A program made the position numbers and the translations under genes. A stretch of 20,560 bases of DNA, taken from an uncultured Candidatus Melainabacteria bacterium (GTDB lineage Bacteria > Cyanobacteriota > Vampirovibrionia > Gastranaerophilales > Gastranaerophilaceae). The stretch lies in assembly GCA_934777245.1 (NCBI GenBank), contig CAKVND010000041.1, positions 1-20,560 on the forward strand. The letters run 5' to 3'. Numbering within the stretch: position 1 is the first letter of the stretch; the number at the start of each line of letters is the position of its first letter. Below are positions 7,363 to 14,572 of this stretch, piece by piece. The notes under the pieces were generated by a model, which was not told the DNA's origin, did not search any database, and saw nothing but the letters and a program-made list of their open reading frames with translations.

Positions 7363-7683
7363 ATGAACAGAATAAAAGAACTCTTAGGTAAAAGAATCAA
7401 GGAATTACGCGAAAAGCGCGGATATACACAACAACAATTAGCCGAAAAAATTGGTATTGACCAAAGAAATTTAAGTAAAATAGAATGTGGAATTACATTT
7501 CCTTCTAAAAGTTTGCCTGAGCTTTCAAGATGTTTACAAATAAGTTTGCCACAATTATTTGACTTTGAACATCTAAAAATTAATGATGTAGAAAAAAGAA
7601 TTATAATGAAAAACATTATAGATGAACTTGATTCAAATAAATTAGAATTAGCTTATAAAATTCTCACAGCTATTTTTAATTAA
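7363..7683 (+). CDS. XRE/Cro-CI-type transcriptional regulator
   Basis: 106 residues. An HTH_3 domain spans about residues 8-64 (GKRIKELREKRGYTQQQLAE; the recognition helix lies around IDQRNLSKIECG). A short helical tail (70-106) may dimerise. The protein is small and self-contained, like phage or autoregulatory repressors, but no phage genes are nearby. AAAGG lies almost against the ATG, so the ribosome site is poor; there is no alternative Met. The 3' end overlaps the end of the convergent exporter gene by 36 bases. Confidence 0.85.
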   Translation: MNRIKELLGKRIKELREKRGYTQQQLAEKIGIDQRNLSKIECGITFPSKSLPELSRCLQISLPQLFDFEHLKINDVEKRIIMKNIIDELDSNKLELAYKILTAIFN

Positions 7684-9645
7684 AATCAAGCTCAACAAAT
7701 ATGCACCTAAAATTCCAACAAACAAAGTTAAACCAAGAGAACTTACAACTTTAAAGCTTGTTAAAGAAAGCAATAAAAACGAAAACATTGTAGACAGGGC
7801 AGACATAAAAACTGCGTCTTTTGATTTTTCTTGTCCGTTTAGTCTGAAAATCGAATAGTCAAGGCTAAATCCTGTTACCAAGAATAACGCAATTATGTTA
7901 AAAAGATTTATTTCATGACCCAATAGACTAATCAAACCTAGCGCAAACAAAATTCCGCCAAGTGGTGAAAGTGTAATCAAAATAGCGTTTTTAAATCCAA
8001 ATAAAAAGCTCAAAAATACAAAAAGTGCGCCAAACATTAGCGGAAATAAAAGCATGCAGTTTTTGCGCTGTGCCTTTAATTGTTTTGTTATCTCCACAAC
8101 AGGAGAAATCGCCCCCGCTCTATGCTCCGAAATCATTACATAAGAAGTATTTTTATCAAGCATAAATTCTTGATTAAGCGCAAAATTTTCTACGTCATAA
8201 ATCTGCATTTTTTTGTTCTTGATTTTTTGGATATTATCTTGAGCTAAAAAAGCACCATAATTAGTTAAATTTTCATCATACAAACCTTTTACAAGCTCTT
8301 GATTTTCTTTTTGGAGCTTAGTAGAAGAAATAAATTTTGATAAAGATACCGAATCATTAATTCCCAACTCCTCTTCTTTTTGCAAAATCTCATCAACATT
8401 TTTACCTTCGACAAGTATAAATTCAGGAGCTTTCGGCGCAAAAACTTTTTGATAAAGCATTTCAGCGTTCAATAGATTTTTAGGAGGAATATAGAGATTT
8501 TTTATATTATCATCAAATTTTAATCTGCTAAATCCCAAAACAATTACGCCTAGCATTGCAATCAAAATATAAGGCTTGAATTTGTCCAAAGAGATTTTAG
8601 GAAAATTCGTCGTTTGAAATTCGAATTTGTTATCCAAAACGATTAACACAAACAAATACACTCCAATCAAGCCAAAAGCAGTAAATACGGCAATTTGTTT
8701 AAGGACTTGCATATCGGATAAAAGCAAAACGAAAAACGCGATTACAGTCGTTAGCATTGAAGCAGTTAAATCTTTCTTGAACCATTTTTCTTTGCCTGTT
8801 AAAAATTTGTGAAGCGAATAATCAAGGCTTATTCCGATTAGAGAAGTTGAAAAAACGAATGTTAAAACATGCAGTTTTTTAAATACAAAAGTTGAAATTG
8901 AAAATCCAAACAAAAATCCAAACAAAATACTTCCGACAATCGGGATTAAAATTTTAAACGATTTGAAATAAAATTTGCACAAAATTGTAAGCATTAAAGT
9001 CGAAATCAAACAAATAAGATTAATTTCAAGCGCTGATTTTTGACTCGTTACAAACGAATGAATCGGCGCACCTGTTAAATAGATATTAGAATTTTCAAAT
9101 TCTTCTTGCGCCATTTTTTGCGCATTTATAAATTCCTGAACTTCACTCGCATTCTTGATTTTGTAATGCAAAGCCAAATAAAATTTTCCGCCTTGCTTAA
9201 TTTCTTGTTCTTGATTAATCAAACTTGAAACAAAATCTGTAGCCAAAAGATACGGATCTTTATCAGGTGGCGCAATATAGAAACCAAGCGGATTATAGAC
9301 GCGCGCCAAAGCTTCTTCATCCAATATTTTATACTGTTTAGTTTGAATTAATTTTTTTGTTTTTGCGCTCAAAAAATTCTCAGGATAGTTTTTATAAACC
9401 TCAAAAAGACTTGCAGATTCAATCTTGTTTTGAGGAAGAAATGATTTTAAATCCTCAATTCCGTCTTCACTATCGCTTTCTAAAACCACGTTCAAATAAT
9501 TTGAAGAAACTCCTGAAAGCTTAATTAAAGGCGAAGTCGGGTTAAGAAAAGCACGCATAAGCTCTGTTTCAACGGGCTTTGTAGTTAAAAAAGCGCCAAG
9601 AAACATAAAAAGCGATAATATTAAAAATAAAAACTTTTTTTTCAT
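7648..9645 (-). CDS. MMPL/RND-superfamily exporter
   Basis: 665 residues. The RND layout is clear: one N-terminal membrane helix (about 4-21), a large external loop (to about 205), five helices (about 208-340), one helix starting the second half (about 360-376), a second loop (to about 535) and five more helices to the C-terminus. Both repeats carry the GxSLDYS signature in their fourth helix (GISLDYSLH about 271-279; GFSLDYSIF in the second half), where the Asp is the expected proton-relay residue. It resembles the 'predicted exporter' MMPL proteins linked to lipid-like or aryl-polyene products more than HAE-type drug pumps; the substrate is unknown. The likely start is ATG 9645; an in-frame TTG lies at 9651. 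No ribosome site is seen, but the murT stop is about 10 bases upstream, suggesting coupling. Confidence 0.85.
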   Translation of the reverse strand: MKKKFLFLILSLFMFLGAFLTTKPVETELMRAFLNPTSPLIKLSGVSSNYLNVVLESDSEDGIEDLKSFLPQNKIESASLFEVYKNYPENFLSAKTKKLIQTKQYKILDEEALARVYNPLGFYIAPPDKDPYLLATDFVSSLINQEQEIKQGGKFYLALHYKIKNASEVQEFINAQKMAQEEFENSNIYLTGAPIHSFVTSQKSALEINLICLISTLMLTILCKFYFKSFKILIPIVGSILFGFLFGFSISTFVFKKLHVLTFVFSTSLIGISLDYSLHKFLTGKEKWFKKDLTASMLTTVIAFFVLLLSDMQVLKQIAVFTAFGLIGVYLFVLIVLDNKFEFQTTNFPKISLDKFKPYILIAMLGVIVLGFSRLKFDDNIKNLYIPPKNLLNAEMLYQKVFAPKAPEFILVEGKNVDEILQKEEELGINDSVSLSKFISSTKLQKENQELVKGLYDENLTNYGAFLAQDNIQKIKNKKMQIYDVENFALNQEFMLDKNTSYVMISEHRAGAISPVVEITKQLKAQRKNCMLLFPLMFGALFVFLSFLFGFKNAILITLSPLGGILFALGLISLLGHEINLFNIIALFLVTGFSLDYSIFRLNGQEKSKDAVFMSALSTMFSFLLLSLTSFKVVSSLGLTLFVGILGAYLLSLILIKNSCENFIS

Positions 9646-9654
9646 AATCAAATT

Positions 9655-10986
9655 TTATTTAGTTCGCAAATTTTTCATTTTATTAATCTGCAAAAGCGCA
9701 GTATAAGTCGGTAAAATCGTAATATTATTGTTTGCCGTTTTACCCACATATTCTACAGCTTGCGCAATGTCGTTAATTATTTTAATCTTTTCAACACCGG
9801 CATACTTAAGCCTCAAAGCCATGTCATTAGCGCGAATTCCTGACACTACAATTTCATGTTTAGCATTTTTAAGAAATTCAAATTCTGCATCCCAAAGCCA
9901 TGAAACATCGCGCCCGTCAGCATAATTATCATTTATAACAATCAAAATATTTGACTCTTTGTCAACGGTTTTTAAAACTTCATTCGCGCCAATCGGATTT
10001 TTTATAAGCTGGATTAGTGTGTGTTTGCCGTTTAAATACTTAACTTCACTTCTTCCAAATGCAACTTTAAAAGTCGGCAAAGTATCGATTATATTTTCAA
10101 TTCCTAATTCTTTACAAAGAGCAATTGCACCCAAAGCGTTATAGGCATTAAACAAACCAACAAGCGGAACTTCAAAGTTTTCATCATTAACTTTAATAAC
10201 AGAATATTCCTTATACAAAGATATTTCAGCCTTGTATTTAGGCTCAGGTCGTTTATAACCGCAAGTACAGAAATAATGCCCCTGTTGAGCGTAAAATTTC
10301 TTAGAATACATCAAAGGTTTACCGCAAGGACAATTAAAAGCTTCTTCTGTTGAAGTATTAGCTTTCAAACTTTCATCCGCGTAATAAACATTTTCGACTC
10401 CGTAAAAGATTTTGTTTTCGCCTTCAAAACTTGCAACAAGCGGATCATCAGCGTTTAAAACAAGTTTAACATTCGGTCTTTTGTTGATTCCGTCTTGAAT
10501 AAGTCGTTTTGTTGTTTCCAATTCTCCGTAGCGGTCAAGTTGGTCGCGAAACAAATTTGTTACAAGTAGATAATCTGCTTCAAATTTATCATAAATCTTT
10601 GCTAAATAAGCTTCATCAGATTCAATTACTGAAAAATCCGTTTTCTTAAAAGGATTAAGCGATACAGAAAGCGCATTAACTACGCCAGTAAGCATATTTG
10701 CGCCCATCGCATTATTAACAACACTTTTTCCTGAGCCTTCAATTAAATGTGAAATTAAACCAGCGGTAGTCGTTTTGCCGTTAGTTCCGGTTACATTTAT
10801 TTTTGTATTTATGAATTTGTTACACTCAGAAAGAAAATTCGGGTCAAGTTTAAGCACGAATTTGCCAATAATTGAAGTTCCGGCAGAAAGTCCGGTTGTA
10901 TGTAATGCAAAATATGCCATGCGCGCAAATAAAAGTGATAAATAGAACAAGAAATAATCCTCCGAGTGTATTTCAAATTTTGCCAT
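9655..10986 (-). CDS. murT: MurT-type Mur ligase (lipid II isoglutaminyl synthase subunit)
   Basis: 443 residues. The Mur-ligase P-loop GTNGKTTT lies at 67-74, with the ESDEAYL block at about 122-128. A Cys4 insertion at about 219-242 (CPCG ... CTCG) is the MurT zinc ribbon. The C-terminal DUF1727 domain includes ADGRDVSWLWD (356-366), the region that contacts the GatD glutaminase and supplies an Asp to its active site. MurT with GatD amidates D-Glu of lipid II. GatD, normally the next gene, is absent here; the next gene is the MMPL exporter. The Cys spacing is CxC in both pairs instead of the common CxxC. ATG 10986 has no clear ribosome site. Divergent from the plus-strand gene at 11031. Confidence 0.9.
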   Translation of the reverse strand: MAKFEIHSEDYFLFYLSLLFARMAYFALHTTGLSAGTSIIGKFVLKLDPNFLSECNKFINTKINVTGTNGKTTTAGLISHLIEGSGKSVVNNAMGANMLTGVVNALSVSLNPFKKTDFSVIESDEAYLAKIYDKFEADYLLVTNLFRDQLDRYGELETTKRLIQDGINKRPNVKLVLNADDPLVASFEGENKIFYGVENVYYADESLKANTSTEEAFNCPCGKPLMYSKKFYAQQGHYFCTCGYKRPEPKYKAEISLYKEYSVIKVNDENFEVPLVGLFNAYNALGAIALCKELGIENIIDTLPTFKVAFGRSEVKYLNGKHTLIQLIKNPIGANEVLKTVDKESNILIVINDNYADGRDVSWLWDAEFEFLKNAKHEIVVSGIRANDMALRLKYAGVEKIKIINDIAQAVEYVGKTANNNITILPTYTALLQINKMKNLRTK

Positions 10987-11007
10987 TATAAAATATAATC
11001 ATATAAT
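10980..11007 (+). promoter_or_regulatory. Promoter for the small membrane-protein cluster
   Basis: TTGCCA (10980-10985), a 16-base spacer and a perfect TATAAT (11002-11007). The -35 overlaps the first codons of the divergent murT, so the two transcription units share about 45 bases. The same TTGCCA -35 appears at 1328. Confidence 0.65.
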
Positions 11008-11030
11008 AATACAAATACGATAGGATAAGT

Positions 11031-11402
11031 ATGATTTTTATATTTTTTACAACGATTATTTTTATAGCAGAACTTATTATAGTTTTTACAATACTTTTCA
11101 ACTTAATCAAGTTGGATATTTATATCAACAAAACTAACGAAATTTTGATTGAGGCAAAGCCTAAAATCCAAGAGGTTATGAGTTTAGTGAGTGGAATTTC
11201 CGAACAAATCCGCGAACTTACACCAATTTGGGTAGAAAAATTTAGAGATTTAAGAAACAAAATTGTTAGAAAACAGCTCGAAAGTCTAATGTCAACAATT
11301 TTGTTTTGGGGTATAAATTTCAAAGTAGTTAAGCACTTGAGAAAATCAAAATTTGCAAAATTTCTTTGGAAGGGTTTAACACTAGTTCAAAATATGTTAT
11401 AA
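11031..11402 (+). CDS. Small membrane-anchored helical protein, function unknown
   Basis: 123 residues. One hydrophobic N-terminal helix (about 2-26) is followed by a charged helical region (27-85) that could form a coiled coil, and a second mildly hydrophobic basic segment (85-123). The layout resembles the DUF948/YtxG-like protein encoded at 11928 (membrane helix plus amphipathic helices), but I see no firm sequence match. The start is set by AGGATAAGT before ATG 11031. The YtxH gene begins 33 bases downstream, so a shared envelope-stress role is a reasonable guess only. Confidence 0.75.
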   Translation: MIFIFFTTIIFIAELIIVFTILFNLIKLDIYINKTNEILIEAKPKIQEVMSLVSGISEQIRELTPIWVEKFRDLRNKIVRKQLESLMSTILFWGINFKVVKHLRKSKFAKFLWKGLTLVQNML

Positions 11403-11403
11403 T
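11376..11403 (+). promoter_or_regulatory. Strong extended -10 promoter for the first ytxH-like gene
   Basis: TTAACA (11376-11381), a 16-base spacer and a perfect TATAAT (11398-11403) with TGT before it (11395-11397). It lies across the stop codon of the preceding gene, so the YtxH gene can be expressed apart from it. It is among the best promoter matches in the window. Confidence 0.75.
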
Positions 11404-11435
11404 AAGCGCATAGATTATAAGAAAGAGGTAATAAA

Positions 11436-11747
11436 ATGAGCAAAGATAAATCATCATTTGGTTTTGGAATGGGCTTAATCGCCGGTGTAGTAGGCGGAAT
11501 TATTGCAGGGGTTCTTTACGCTCCACGCCCTGGGTCTGAAATGAGAGAAAAAGTTAAAGAAACAGTTTGTGATTTAGCTGAAAAACATTCACCTGCTGTA
11601 AATGAAGCTAAAAAACAAGCTATGGAATCAATTGATTTATTAAAATACAAATTGGAAAAACAGTATAAAAAATTCGGAAACATGCTTAAATCAAAAAAAA
11701 TGAGAAAAGCAAAAGAACTTGAAGATTTGTCTGAATATGATATTTAG
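11436..11747 (+). CDS. YtxH-domain protein (first copy)
   Basis: 103 residues. A Gly-rich N-terminal hydrophobic helix (about 8-28, GMGLIAGVVGGIIAGVLYAP) ends in the family hallmark APRPGSEMRE, followed by a long charged helix and a basic C-terminus. This is the YtxH (general-stress, DUF/PF12732-type) pattern: a membrane-inserted N-terminus with a cytoplasmic helical tail. The biochemical role of the family is not known. The AGAGGT ribosome site is clear. The product shares its N-terminal design with the protein at 12359 but differs in the tail. Confidence 0.85.
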   Translation: MSKDKSSFGFGMGLIAGVVGGIIAGVLYAPRPGSEMREKVKETVCDLAEKHSPAVNEAKKQAMESIDLLKYKLEKQYKKFGNMLKSKKMRKAKELEDLSEYDI

Positions 11748-11756
11748 CGCAACTTT

Positions 11757-11895
11757 AAGGGAATAAGGTAATAGGGTAATAAGGGAATAAGAGATTTTAG
11801 GTTATTGTTTAAATGAATTGCGATTAATAAACGCAAAAAAAATAAAAATATTTAATACCACCTATTCCCTCATTACCTTATTCCCCTATTCCCTT
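11757..11895. repeat. 139-bp element with 33-bp terminal inverted repeats
   Basis: Arms 11757-11789 and 11863-11895 match at 29 of 33 positions as an inverted repeat. Each arm is a run of related words (GGGAATAA, GGTAATA, GGGTAATAA). The element begins ten bases after the YtxH stop and ends just before the AGGAGAAGGAAC ribosome site of the next gene, filling the whole gap. It has no coding potential. Confidence 0.85.
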
Positions 11896-11927
11896 CAAAA
11901 AATGACTTCAGAGGAGAAGGAACTTTC

Positions 11928-12296
11928 ATGGAAACAACACATTTATATCAAAGTTTAACTTTTTTAGCATACGCAACCGGTGCGATTGTAATACTTGTTG
12001 GCGTTATGCTTATTAAAGTTTTATTCGATTTATCAAAACTTACTAAAAATATTGATGAAACAGCTACAGTTATTAAAACTGAACTTATTCCAACTTTGCA
12101 AAATATCAACAAATCAGTTGAAATTGTAAGTGGAATAATTATTAAAGCAGACGAAAGCGTTAATAAAATTAAAGACGCGATTAAAAATTCACCATTAAAC
12201 CTTTTGAGCAAACTTACAAGTATTACAGGAACTGTTTCAAAAGGCTTCTTTGGCGGTCTGTGTTCTGCTTTCAAGATTTTTAGTAAGAAGAAATAA
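11928..12296 (+). CDS. DUF948/YtxG-like membrane protein
   Basis: 122 residues. An N-terminal membrane helix (about 10-35) is followed by amphipathic helices rich in Thr/Asn/Ile (LTKNIDETATVI, LQNINKSVEIVSGI), the pattern of DUF948 proteins such as Bacillus YtxG. In Bacillus ytxG and ytxH are neighbours in one stress-induced operon; here a YtxH gene lies on each side, which supports the call. The strong ribosome site AGGAGAAGGAAC precedes ATG 11928. The upstream gap is filled by an inverted-repeat element, so transcription from the first YtxH gene must read through it unless there is an unseen promoter. Confidence 0.75.
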   Translation: METTHLYQSLTFLAYATGAIVILVGVMLIKVLFDLSKLTKNIDETATVIKTELIPTLQNINKSVEIVSGIIIKADESVNKIKDAIKNSPLNLLSKLTSITGTVSKGFFGGLCSAFKIFSKKK

Positions 12297-12358
12297 TCAA
12301 CTTGGCAATATAAAAATTTATAAGACAGATTAAACTACAAAAGAAGGAGAAAATAATT

Positions 12359-12628
12359 ATGTCAGTACAAAAATTTTTAGCAGGTTTCGCTGTAGGTGCA
12401 GCAATCGGTGCTGTTGCAGGTATTTTGTTAGCTCCAAAATCAGGCGCTGAAACAAGAGAAATGCTTGGTGATATGGCTTCTGATATGGCTAAGAAAACAG
12501 ATGAAACCGTAAAAGACATCCAAAGAAAAGCTGATAACTTGATTACAGACGCTCAAGAAAAAAGCGAAGAAATCATGAATAAGCTTCAAGACCTTTTGAA
12601 TAAACAAAAAGGTGAATTAGAAGGTTAA
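12359..12628 (+). CDS. YtxH-domain protein (second copy)
   Basis: 89 residues. The YtxH hallmark is textbook: a Gly/Ala-rich helix (about 5-26) ending LLAPKSGAETREML, then a long charged amphipathic helix to the C-terminus. The AGGAGAAAATAATT ribosome site sets the start. It lies 62 bases after the DUF948-like gene and is followed by two hairpins, so it is probably the last gene of the cluster. Confidence 0.9.
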   Translation: MSVQKFLAGFAVGAAIGAVAGILLAPKSGAETREMLGDMASDMAKKTDETVKDIQRKADNLITDAQEKSEEIMNKLQDLLNKQKGELEG

Positions 12629-12646
12629 TTGGATTAATTTAATCTT

Positions 12647-12709
12647 AGTGCAAAATTGCACTTTACATTTTTTTGATAAAAATACGTTCAATACTGAGCG
12701 TATTTTTAT
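12647..12709. terminator. Two-hairpin bidirectional terminator
   Basis: Hairpin 1, AGTGCA (12647-12652) with TGCACT (12657-12662), is followed by a T-run at 12668-12674 and ends the ytxH cluster. Hairpin 2, ATAAAAATACG (12676-12686) with CGTATTTTTAT (12699-12709), is a perfect 11-bp stem with T-runs on both strands and ends the kinase gene from the other side. The same two motifs recur at 14461-14520. Confidence 0.75.
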
Positions 12710-12711
12710 TT

Positions 12712-14379
12712 TTAATCTGCAATCGGCATAAATACTTTTACGCAGAAACCGCATTCTTCATTAGAATATAATCTGATTTCTCCGTTCATTGCTTCAACCA
12801 ATCCTTTAACAATAAATAAGCCTAAACCAGTTCCGCGAGTTGTGCGTGTAGTCTTATCGTCAACTCGAGTGAATTTATCAAACAAAGTCTTAAGTTTTTC
12901 TCTCGGAATAACTTCATAAGCATTTTGAACGCTTACAACGAGTTTTTCATTCCTAATTTCATAATCCAAAGTAATTGGGCTTTCATCCTTAGAATACTTA
13001 ATTGCGTTTTCAATAAGGTTTACAAAAACTTGCTCAATTCTATCAGTATCAGCCAAAATTTCGATTTCACAATCTTGAACATTATTGATAATTTCTTTGT
13101 TCGCATCATTTCTTACGAGCATAATCGAACTTTCAATAACAGAATTAATCGGAAGATTAACCAAATTAACGTTTAATCTTGCACCTTCAATATCAGGAAT
13201 TACAAGCAAATCTTCAATCATACGTTTCAAGCGTTCAGATTGTCTTTTAATAATCTTGAGCGATTTAATTTTTGTTTCTTCATCAATCTTGATATCCTGT
13301 CTTAAAAGTCTTGAAGTATATCCTTGAATGCTTGTAAGCGGTGTTCTGAATTCGTGACTAACCGTATCAATCATATTTGAGCGAAATTCATTCATTTGTT
13401 TAAGCTCTTTATTCTTCTTTTTGAGCTGAATATAAGACTTGTGAATCTGGTTAACCATTCTGTTGAACTCATTTCCAAGGAAAACAATCTCGAAAGGCGT
13501 GAAAATATTGGTTAGTAGCCTGATTCGTCTTTCATAGTTTCCTTTTGATATCGCAATAATTGCCTTGAAAAGCTGACGAATATTGATGTATAGGTAAGAT
13601 GTGTATAATCCAACAACAAAGAACACAGTTAGCACAGTTAACAGGATTGAAAGTATGATTTTATCGCGGTTGTAGTCAATCGTATGTTTTGTAACAATCT
13701 CAGAAGTATTAACAATAATTGTTACGTCCGGACTGGTTTTTTTTAAATAAACAAGCGGTTGGTTTTTTGTATTACCATAAATTACAGGCTCGTTTTCTTT
13801 AAGTTTTGTCGGAAGTTGCGCAATACTTTTATCATAGCCTTCTTGTGAATAATTACTTGTTGCAACCAAATCTTTACCAACTAAAACATAGATTTGTCGC
13901 TTATCTTCAGTTAAAGTTTTGAAAAGATTTTTCTGTAAATTCTTGATATCCAAAACAGCAACCAAATAGCGTCCATTCTTCATCGGACGGCTAAATACTG
14001 TATAATCATCTTGAATACTGTACATTTTGTATTTATCAAGTTGACTTTTTTTAACAACTGCTAATTCTTTGTAAAAAGGTAAATCACCAATAATACTATC
14101 AAGATAACTTTGTTCTTGACTTGGATTATTTAAGTATTCGAGGCTTGCAATAATTTGCGTAAGTTCGTTATTGATTGAATGTTCAAAAACATCAATTTCT
14201 TCAGACACGATATTAGCAATCATTACAGCCGCCGAACGAAGTTGTGCGCGGTTTGATTGTTGGTTAATATTACTGATAATGATTCCGCTAACTGTCATCG
14301 GAATAAGCACCGCAAAAAAGATAACGATAATTATCTGTTCTGCAATCTTTAATCTTCTTTTACTAAAAAATTGAACCAT
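12712..14379 (-). CDS. Membrane sensor histidine kinase
   Basis: 555 residues. Order of parts: membrane helix (about 14-36), external sensor region (about 37-238), second membrane helix (about 240-262), HAMP linker (about 263-320), HisKA with phospho-accepting H342 in VSHEFRTPLTS, and an HATPase domain with N454/N458 in the N box (NLIENAIKYS) and GTGLGLFIVKG at 517-527. The external region resembles a single extended PAS/Cache-like sensor, ligand unknown. Oddly, the G1 box, normally DxGxG, reads QNAYEVIP around 485-492, with the Asp and both Gly missing. The ribosome site GTGGAAC precedes ATG 14379. It pairs with the response regulator upstream, separated by a repeat element. Confidence 0.92.
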   Translation of the reverse strand: MVQFFSKRRLKIAEQIIIVIFFAVLIPMTVSGIIISNINQQSNRAQLRSAAVMIANIVSEEIDVFEHSINNELTQIIASLEYLNNPSQEQSYLDSIIGDLPFYKELAVVKKSQLDKYKMYSIQDDYTVFSRPMKNGRYLVAVLDIKNLQKNLFKTLTEDKRQIYVLVGKDLVATSNYSQEGYDKSIAQLPTKLKENEPVIYGNTKNQPLVYLKKTSPDVTIIVNTSEIVTKHTIDYNRDKIILSILLTVLTVFFVVGLYTSYLYINIRQLFKAIIAISKGNYERRIRLLTNIFTPFEIVFLGNEFNRMVNQIHKSYIQLKKKNKELKQMNEFRSNMIDTVSHEFRTPLTSIQGYTSRLLRQDIKIDEETKIKSLKIIKRQSERLKRMIEDLLVIPDIEGARLNVNLVNLPINSVIESSIMLVRNDANKEIINNVQDCEIEILADTDRIEQVFVNLIENAIKYSKDESPITLDYEIRNEKLVVSVQNAYEVIPREKLKTLFDKFTRVDDKTTRTTRGTGLGLFIVKGLVEAMNGEIRLYSNEECGFCVKVFMPIAD

Positions 14380-14421
14380 TTTTGTTCCACGCTTTTATTT
14401 TGTTTTACAAGTTATAAGTTG

Positions 14422-14572
14422 AATGGAAAATTGAAAGTGGAAAATGGAAAATTATTTATTGGTGCAAAAAATTGCACCCTACAATCTTTAATTACAATAC
14501 GTTCAATATTGAACTATATATTATTGATAAATTTTAAAACAATTTTCCATTTTCCACTTTCAATTTTCCATT
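14422..14572. repeat. 151-bp element with perfect 32-bp terminal inverted repeats
   Basis: Arms 14422-14453 and 14541-14572 are identical as inverted repeats over all 32 positions. Each arm is made of heptamer-like words (TGGAAAA, TTGAAAG, TGGAAAA, TGGAAAA). The interior holds the hairpin GGTGCAA/TTGCACC (14461-14478) and the palindrome GTTCAATATTGAAC (14501-14514). The right arm abuts the stop codon of the response regulator gene (14573), and the element fills most of the spacer to the kinase gene. Confidence 0.9.

Noticed and set aside
7363..7683. Prophage remnant or toxin-antitoxin module
   Set aside because: A lone XRE regulator with no integrase, phage structural gene or small toxin partner; the neighbouring gene is an unrelated exporter.
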